Shown here piece after piece: positions 61,155-64,000 of a stretch of DNA of 64,000 nucleotides. This DNA comes from Saccharicrinis aurantiacus (GTDB lineage: Bacteria; Bacteroidota; Bacteroidia; Bacteroidales; Marinilabiliaceae): contig NZ_LYBV02000001.1 in NCBI RefSeq assembly GCF_001660705.2, positions 124,001-188,000 of the forward strand, written 5' to 3'. Made by a program: the position numbers and the translations under genes. The notes beneath the pieces were generated by a model, which saw nothing but the letters and a program-made list of their open reading frames with translations, searched no databases and was not told the DNA's origin. The number at the start of each line of letters is the position of its first letter. Within the stretch, counting starts at the first letter, position 1.

Positions 61155-61172
61155 ATATATTATTTGTAATGC

Positions 61173-62858
61173 TTAATCTGAATTCATAGAGATTAAAAAC
61201 TCCTCATTAGATCTAGTTTGTTGCATTCTATCTTTTAAGAAATTCATAGCTTCAACTGGAGTCATATCTGCTAAGTAATTGCGTAAAATCCATAATCTAC
61301 TAATGTTATCTTTCTCAACAAGTAGATCATCTCTACGAGTACTTGATAGAGTAACATCAACAGCAGGGTAAATACGTTTGTTAGATAATTTTCTATCTAA
61401 CTGAAGTTCCATATTACCAGTACCTTTAAATTCTTCAAAAATAACTTCATCCATTTTAGAGCCAGTCTCAGTAAGGGCAGTAGCTAATATGGTTAATGAA
61501 CCACCATCTTCAATATTTCTCGCTGCTCCAAAGAATCGTTTTGGTTTGTGAAGAGCATTTGCGTCAACACCACCGGACAATACTTTACCAGAAGCTGGAG
61601 ATACTGTATTGTAAGCTCTCGCTAAACGAGTAATAGAATCTAAAAGTACTACCACATCGTGCCCACACTCTACCATACGTTTTGCTTTCTCTAATACAAT
61701 ATTTGCTACCTTAACGTGTCTTTCAGCTGGTTCATCAAATGTAGAAGAGATAACTTCTGCATTAACGCTCCTTGCCATATCAGTAACCTCCTCAGGTCGT
61801 TCGTCAATAAGTAGTATAATCATGTATACTTCTGGGTGATTAGAAGCAATAGCGTTGGCAACTTCTTTTAAAAGAACAGTTTTACCAGTTTTAGGTTGTG
61901 CAACAATAAGTCCCCTTTGTCCCTTTCCGATAGGAGCAAACATATCTACAACACGTGTTGATAAGCTATCTTTGCCACTTCCTGCTATTTTAAACTTCTC
62001 ATCTGGGAATATTGGCGTTAGGTGGTCGAATGAGACTCTATCTCTAACGATTTGAGGAGAGCGTCCATTTATTTCTTCAACTTTAATTAACGGGAAATAT
62101 TTCTCACCTTCTTTTGGTGGTCTGATGGCTCCTAATACTGTATCACCAGTTTTTAATCCAAATAACTTTATCTGTGACTGAGATACATAAATATCATCAG
62201 GAGAATTTAAGTAGTTATAGTCTGACGATCTTAAGAAACCATATCCATCTTGCATGATTTCAAGAACGCCAGATGCTGAAATTATGCCATCAAAATCAAA
62301 AGATTTGTCTTGGTTCTTTCTATGGTGTTGGTTGTTGTTATCTTTTTGGTTCTTGTTGTCATGTGGCTTGTTTCTTTTGTCATCATGACGATTGTTTGCT
62401 TGTCTTTTATTTTCGGATGCAACAGGAGGATTCTCTTTTGCTTGAGGTTCTTTCTGTTCTGGTTTTTTATCCGAAGTTTTAACTTCTTGAGGATTGGTTT
62501 CCTTTTTGATTTCTGCTTTCTTTTCAGGTTCAATCACGGATTCCTTTTTAACCTCATTTGCAGCAGCCTTGGCAACTTCTGCAATCGGAGAAGTTTTTTC
62601 GGTAGCTTTTTCTGCAGGTTTCTTTTTATCTGTAGTGGGTTGCTTTACAGGCTTGTTAACTCTAGGGCGCTTGGTGTGCTTTTTATCTGCTGGTTTGTCA
62701 GTTTTCTTTTTTTCAGAGGCAATAATGGCTTGCTCATCTAGGATTTTGTAGATTAAATCCTGTTTTTTAAACGAATCAATTCGTTTAATGTTAAGCTCCT
62801 TAGCAACCTCTTTAAGTTCTGCTAAAAGCTTCTTGTTTAATTCAAGAATATCGTACAT
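61173..62858 (-). CDS. rho: Transcription termination factor Rho with disordered insert
   Basis: 561 aa against about 420 for E. coli Rho. N-terminal helix-extended-loop domain about 1-48; then a Lys/Glu/Pro/Asn/Asp-rich low-complexity segment (about 50-186) predicted disordered; RNA-binding cold-shock-like domain about 192-265 ([15 protein letters not shown]); ATPase core with Walker [12 protein letters not shown] (about 325), Walker [18 protein letters not shown] loop [21 protein letters not shown] and arginine finger region. The hexamer unwinds RNA and ends transcripts. Such inserts are usual in Bacteroidota Rho and have been linked to phase separation in Bacteroides. It is divergent from rpoD. 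Confidence 0.97.
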   Translation of the reverse strand: MYDILELNKKLLAELKEVAKELNIKRIDSFKKQDLIYKILDEQAIIASEKKKTDKPADKKHTKRPRVNKPVKQPTTDKKKPAEKATEKTSPIAEVAKAAANEVKKESVIEPEKKAEIKKETNPQEVKTSDKKPEQKEPQAKENPPVASENKRQANNRHDDKRNKPHDNKNQKDNNNQHHRKNQDKSFDFDGIISASGVLEIMQDGYGFLRSSDYNYLNSPDDIYVSQSQIKLFGLKTGDTVLGAIRPPKEGEKYFPLIKVEEINGRSPQIVRDRVSFDHLTPIFPDEKFKIAGSGKDSLSTRVVDMFAPIGKGQRGLIVAQPKTGKTVLLKEVANAIASNHPEVYMIILLIDERPEEVTDMARSVNAEVISSTFDEPAERHVKVANIVLEKAKRMVECGHDVVVLLDSITRLARAYNTVSPASGKVLSGGVDANALHKPKRFFGAARNIEDGGSLTILATALTETGSKMDEVIFEEFKGTGNMELQLDRKLSNKRIYPAVDVTLSSTRRDDLLVEKDNISRLWILRNYLADMTPVEAMNFLKDRMQQTRSNEEFLISMNSD

Positions 62859-63346
62859 AATATAATACTACCAATAAATAACTGGGGAAATAAGTGAAAC
62901 GAACTAATGTTCGATATAATAAGTTTAAAATGTTCTGATTTGTCTGAGTTGACTGTATGAAATACATTATTTTAAAAGATGTGATACTCAGAGGTACATT
63001 GCAAACTTAGTAAATAAGAAATGAAGATGCAAATTTGATTGTTTAAATTTTAATAATGATGATTTTACAATTCGTTATTATGCAACTATGGTTAGTTAAG
63101 ATTTGAATGAGTAAATAATTGGTCTTTGTATGATAATTTTACACTTTGCTCTTAGATTTCCTAAAATTTATGTAATGTAACACCCTTTTTATTAGCGTAA
63201 AAAAACCAAAAGAGCTATTTTTTGTTATATTTACTGAACGCTGCATAAAACTAATATTAATTGAATCATTTATTTAATGTTGGTATACATAGCGAGTATT
63301 TGGCTAAAACTATTATTAACCCATAATTTAAACCTTGTAAATTGTT
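62859..63346. other. Divergent rho-rpoD intergenic region
   Basis: 488 bp. A minus-strand TAAGTTTG element at 63002-63009 can start rho with a UTR of about 135 nt, long enough for the Rho autoregulation known elsewhere. On the plus strand no exact TAnnTTTG was found; TATATTTA at about 63226-63233 is one base off and 113 bp before the rpoD ATG. No ORF of note. Confidence 0.6.
63002..63009 (-). promoter_or_regulatory. -7 promoter element of rho
   Basis: Minus-strand TAAGTTTG (63009-63002), exact TAnnTTTG match, about 143 bp before the rho ATG. Confidence 0.45.
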
Positions 63347-64000
63347 ATGCGACAATTAAAAATAACGAAGCAGGTAACCAATAGAGATACTCCTTCCTTA
63401 GATAAATACCTCCACGAGATTGGTAAGGTGAAATTATTAACGGCAGAGGAGGAAGTTAAACTAGCCAAACGTATTAAGGATGGTGATACCGTAGCTTTAG
63501 ATCGCCTTATTAATGCCAATCTTCGATTTGTAGTTTCGGTTGCGAAACAATACCAAAACCAAGGCCTGAGTTTGCCAGATTTAATAAATGAGGGAAATCT
63601 TGGATTAATCAAAGCAGCTCAAAGGTTTGATGAAACTCGAGGGTTTAAGTTTATCTCCTACGCAGTTTGGTGGATACGTCAATCGGTACTTCAAGCACTG
63701 GCCGAACAAGCTAGAATAGTTAGGTTACCGCTTAATAAAATTGGCTCAATGAATAAGGTGAATAATACCTTTGCTGCATTGGAGCAGGAGTATCAAAGAG
63801 AGCCTACAACTGAAGAGATCGCTCAAGTGTTAGACCTAACACCGAAAGAAGTAAAGGATTCATTAAAGGCAATGCATAAGCATATCTCTATGGATGCACC
63901 TTTGCGAAAAGATGAGGATAATAACTTGTATGATACATTGCTATCTACAGATTCTATTAGTCCTGATAATACACTTCTAAGTGATTCCTTACGTAAGGAA
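63347..64000 (+). CDS. rpoD: Primary sigma factor RpoD/SigA (3' end cut by window)
   Basis: 218 codons are present from ATG 63347, open to the window end. Region 1.2 [24 protein letters not shown], region 2 [60 protein letters not shown], and region 3 with [16 protein letters not shown] are all seen (each is contiguous in the protein). There is no region 1.1, as expected for the short (about 287 aa) Bacteroidota primary sigma that reads TTG/TAnnTTTG promoters. It is divergent from rho. Confidence 0.96.
   Translation, partial: MRQLKITKQVTNRDTPSLDKYLHEIGKVKLLTAEEEVKLAKRIKDGDTVALDRLINANLRFVVSVAKQYQNQGLSLPDLINEGNLGLIKAAQRFDETRGFKFISYAVWWIRQSVLQALAEQARIVRLPLNKIGSMNKVNNTFAALEQEYQREPTTEEIAQVLDLTPKEVKDSLKAMHKHISMDAPLRKDEDNNLYDTLLSTDSISPDNTLLSDSLRKE

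Larger units (their letters stand above)
60743..61172. other. Intergenic region between rplT and rho
   Basis: 430 bp between convergent operons. It contains the rplT terminator, a 160-bp inverted-repeat element (60883-61041) and the rho terminator. No coding sequence is evident. Confidence 0.8.

Noticed and set aside
62310-62741. Plus-strand hydrophobic ORFs opposite rho
   Set aside because: Antisense of the Lys-rich disordered segment of Rho (AAA/AAG read as TTT/CTT). Rho itself is unambiguous.
1-64000. Search for tRNAs, rRNAs, CRISPR arrays, transposases, phage or restriction genes
   Set aside because: No TTCGAATCC-type T-loop in cloverleaf context, no regularly spaced repeats and no such protein families were found. 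The only GGTTCAAATC-like string (near 52664) is inside pheA.

Overview
The window is chromosomal DNA from an AT-rich member of the Bacteroidota, most likely a marine, gliding Marinilabiliales/Marinifilaceae-type bacterium. Three things support this: Bacteroidota-only families (putative porin, DUF5686, DUF5020, DUF4251, GldF/GldG, Rho with a long disordered insert), repeated TAnnTTTG -7 promoter elements in place of TATAAT, and near absence of Shine-Dalgarno sequences. No tRNA, rRNA, CRISPR array, phage gene or transposase was seen. The genome fragment is mostly housekeeping, with short regulatory and repeat features of interest between genes.

Layout. 1-10 kb: cell-envelope genes (DUF5020 fragment, porin, MltF-type transglycosylase, Nudix hydrolase, FtsX/LolE-type permease, aminotransferase, DUF5686 protein, acidic surface lipoprotein). 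11-18 kb: a small outer-membrane protein, valS and purL. 18-24 kb: an orphan sensor kinase, a kinase/OmpR-type regulator operon with a striking tandem-repeat operator, a hexapeptide acetyltransferase and an EamA exporter. 24-26 kb: a hydantoinase-like protein that has lost its metal ligands, plus two unknowns. 26.6-29.6 kb: a molybdate locus (ModE-type regulator, TrmO-like methyltransferase, porin, ModA lipoprotein) with two candidate ModE boxes but no ModB/ModC. 29.6-34 kb: a malate/lactate dehydrogenase-family gene and pheT. 34-41 kb: surE, a small membrane protein, lpxB, gldF, gldG, a DUF4340-like protein and dnaN. 41-50 kb: membrane protein, menB and menD, acyl-ACP thioesterase, LysR regulator divergent from an SDR and an aldo/keto reductase, TetR regulator, lipoprotein, DUF4251 protein. 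50-57 kb: ABC-F ATPase and a Phe/Tyr operon (pheA, aminotransferase, DAHP synthase-chorismate mutase, tyrA). 57-64 kb: thrS-infC-rpmI-rplT, then rho divergent from rpoD (cut by the window end).

The most informative regulatory feature is an unannotated 25-codon leader peptide (52465-52542) packed with Phe and Tyr codons in front of pheA. It is followed by an intrinsic terminator whose 5' arm can alternatively pair with the end of the leader ORF: a textbook transcription attenuator matching the Phe/Tyr products of the operon. Other highlights are an infC gene starting at a rare ATA codon behind a perfect AGGAGG, four TTAAC repeats at 10-11 bp spacing upstream of the kinase/regulator operon, the inactivated hydantoinase paralogue, the ModBC-less molybdate locus, and three long intergenic inverted-repeat elements that look like miniature mobile or repetitive elements.
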